Part shown: in pieces, positions 48,101-49,232 of the stretch
Numbering within the stretch: position 1 is the stretch's first letter
How the letters are laid out: the number at the start of each line of letters is the position of its first letter
The notes under the pieces: generated by a model
What the model saw: only the letters and a program-made list of their open reading frames with translations
Databases searched by the model: none
Told to the model about the DNA's origin: nothing
Program-made: the position numbers and the translations under genes
Assembly (NCBI GenBank): GCA_963575745.1
Contig: CAUYUJ010018324.1
Coordinates: 158,753-207,984, forward strand
Length of the DNA stretch: 49,232 bases
Direction: 5' to 3'
Origin: Prorocentrum cordatum
Taxonomy: Eukaryota; Sar; Dinophyceae; Prorocentrales; Prorocentraceae

Positions 48101-49232
48101 GTCCGGGTGTGCCCCGAAGAGGTGAGGGCCGGGCCGCGGTGGCCACGGCCTGCTGAGTTTTCGCCGCAATCCAGAGGGCCACCTGCGACTCGGCGCCCGC
48201 TGTCCGTCGACGCCATCCAGGGCCTCGCGGAGATCCGCGTCTCCGCCGAGCGCGAATCTCGCGACCGTCAGGGGCGCCTCGCGCACTTCAGCTCCGAACC
48301 TGACGAAGCAGGGGCCCCCGGCGTACCCGCGCGAGCTGCGCGCCGCCCAGGGGGCAGACGACACCGCGATACCACGGCCCAAGTGAATTCCGCCAATCGC
48401 AGGTTCGCGGCCCCTCGCCGGAAGAGCGCCGCCACAGGCATTCGCGCCATGGAGGACTCAGAGGGCAATCTGCTCGATTCGGACATCGGCGTTGCCGTGC
48501 TCCTGCAGGAGCACTGGTCCAAGGTCTTCAGATCCCAGCCAGCGCGCGATGCCAAGCTGACAGATTGGCCGCGAGTCGCTGTGGAAGCAGGCGATGCAAA
48601 GGCCGGCGACGAGGTTGCGATATGACGAGCCCGCGCGAACGGTAGCGAGCGAGGTGGTGGGCAGTTCTTGCCCGGGCCCGGACGGGGCCCCTTCTGGCGG
48701 CGCGGCGGCGGACGGGGCCATTGGGCGCGCGCGTCGAAAGGGCTGCCCGTGCGTTGGAGCGCGGCCTGGGCGACAGTAAACCAAGGCATTAGGAGTTCAA
48801 CGAATCTGCGTTCTGTTGCCTTCCCGAACAGACCAGCGGGGCCGGCGACGGCGGCGGCCCTATCTACGAGGCGCCCGGCACGAGACCATTCAGCATCACG
48901 AACGCTGGGCGCCGCTGAATGCGCCAGTGGCGATGGGTCTCAGCGCGGATTCTGTCGCGATCGTTTCATGCTTCGGAGCGTCGTCGACAGGGCGCGCAGC
49001 TAAGCAGATGCCGCTGCGGGGGCCCGACGCGGCTCTCCTCCTCTTCGATTTCGTCGCTGCGCTCCCGGGCGTCTCTTGGGTCTCGCCCAGTGGGGGCCGC
49101 GGGCTCGGCGGGCTCGCCCCGTGGAGCCGCCGGCGTCTTGACCTCGTTCAACCGGCGCGCGATGGGCAAGCTGCTCTTCTGAGGGCGGGTTTTCGAGGGC
49201 GTCGCGCTGGCAGCTGGCGCCCCGGCGCAAAT
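48100..49232 (+). pseudogene. Degraded non-LTR (LINE) retrotransposon, reverse transcriptase part
   Basis: Pieces of a LINE open reading frame follow each other in the right order but in changing + frames. (1) 48422-48568: ATGIRAMEDSEGNLLDSDIG then LLQEHWSKVF, the linker before the reverse transcriptase. (2) About 48650-48700: SSCPGPDGAPSG, matching the S-x-P-G-P-D-G segment. (3) 48796-48918: FNESAFCCLPEQTSG then APGTRPFSITNAGRR, ended by a stop. (4) 48941-49003: QRGFCRDRFMLRSVVDRA, matching 'QRGF..GRSM..N..D'. (5) 49002-49080: KQMPLRGPDAALLLFDFVAA then LPGVSW, motif A with the catalytic Asp codon at 49047-49049. Frames differ between (3), (4) and (5), so the copy is dead. The window ends before the YxDD motif. 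The upstream endonuclease part is not recognisable. Confidence 0.8.

Overview
The window looks like nuclear DNA of a dinoflagellate, or a very similar protist with a large, repeat-rich genome. The reasons are high GC, very few recognisable exons separated by kilobases of tandem and dispersed repeats, candidate introns packed with short GGCCTCTTGG-type repeats, a decayed LINE-type reverse transcriptase, and a two-exon protein of a repetitive family I associate with dinoflagellates. The high GC would suit a Prorocentrum-like genome better than a Symbiodinium-like one, but I cannot settle this from sequence alone. There are no operons, ribosome binding sites, tRNA or rRNA genes, CRISPR arrays or bacterial-style gene packing. 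Most long open frames lie in GC-rich or tandem-repeat DNA where stop codons are rare, so I treat them as weak evidence.

Layout. 0-1.4 kb: polypurine (GGA)n and (GAT)n tracts and a short tandem repeat. 2.3-5.9 kb: a split transposon-like gene on the + strand, with exons at about 2278-2600 and 4371-5879; the 1.8 kb between them is almost all tandem repeats (109-bp, 152-bp and 16-bp families). 6-9.7 kb: pyrimidine tracts, then GC-rich DNA with one broken minus-strand coding candidate. 9.8-12.8 kb: a repeat complex made of a dispersed GATGTCTCGAGCGAAACG motif, a 16-bp satellite flanked by 160-bp direct repeats, 75-bp repeats and a 412-422 bp tandem duplication. 14.2-14.6 kb: a nested foldback element. 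15-18 kb: GC-rich DNA and (GGA)n. 18.9-20.3 kb: a 364-bp satellite. 21.1-21.4 kb: an 18-bp/90-bp repeat. 23.7-23.9 kb: a GT-rich microsatellite. 25.3-25.5 kb: a second foldback. 26.2-28.5 kb: the best gene in the window, a membrane fatty-acid desaturase split by an intron of about 1 kb. 29.0-29.2 kb: a near-perfect hairpin. 29.5-43 kb: mostly low-complexity or repeat DNA with a few possible exons. 43.5-46.9 kb: two minus-strand open frames built on repeats of roughly 90 bp. 48.4-49.2 kb: a degraded LINE reverse transcriptase running off the end.

I see no cooperating gene set. The desaturase is a metabolic gene isolated among repeats, and the other recognisable coding sequence belongs to mobile elements. 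The notable structure is in the repeats themselves: several unrelated families share a 90-bp (30-codon) period, foldback elements share a CGATGCATCG-type core, and one short GGCCTCTTGG-like motif recurs across the window, including inside the desaturase intron.
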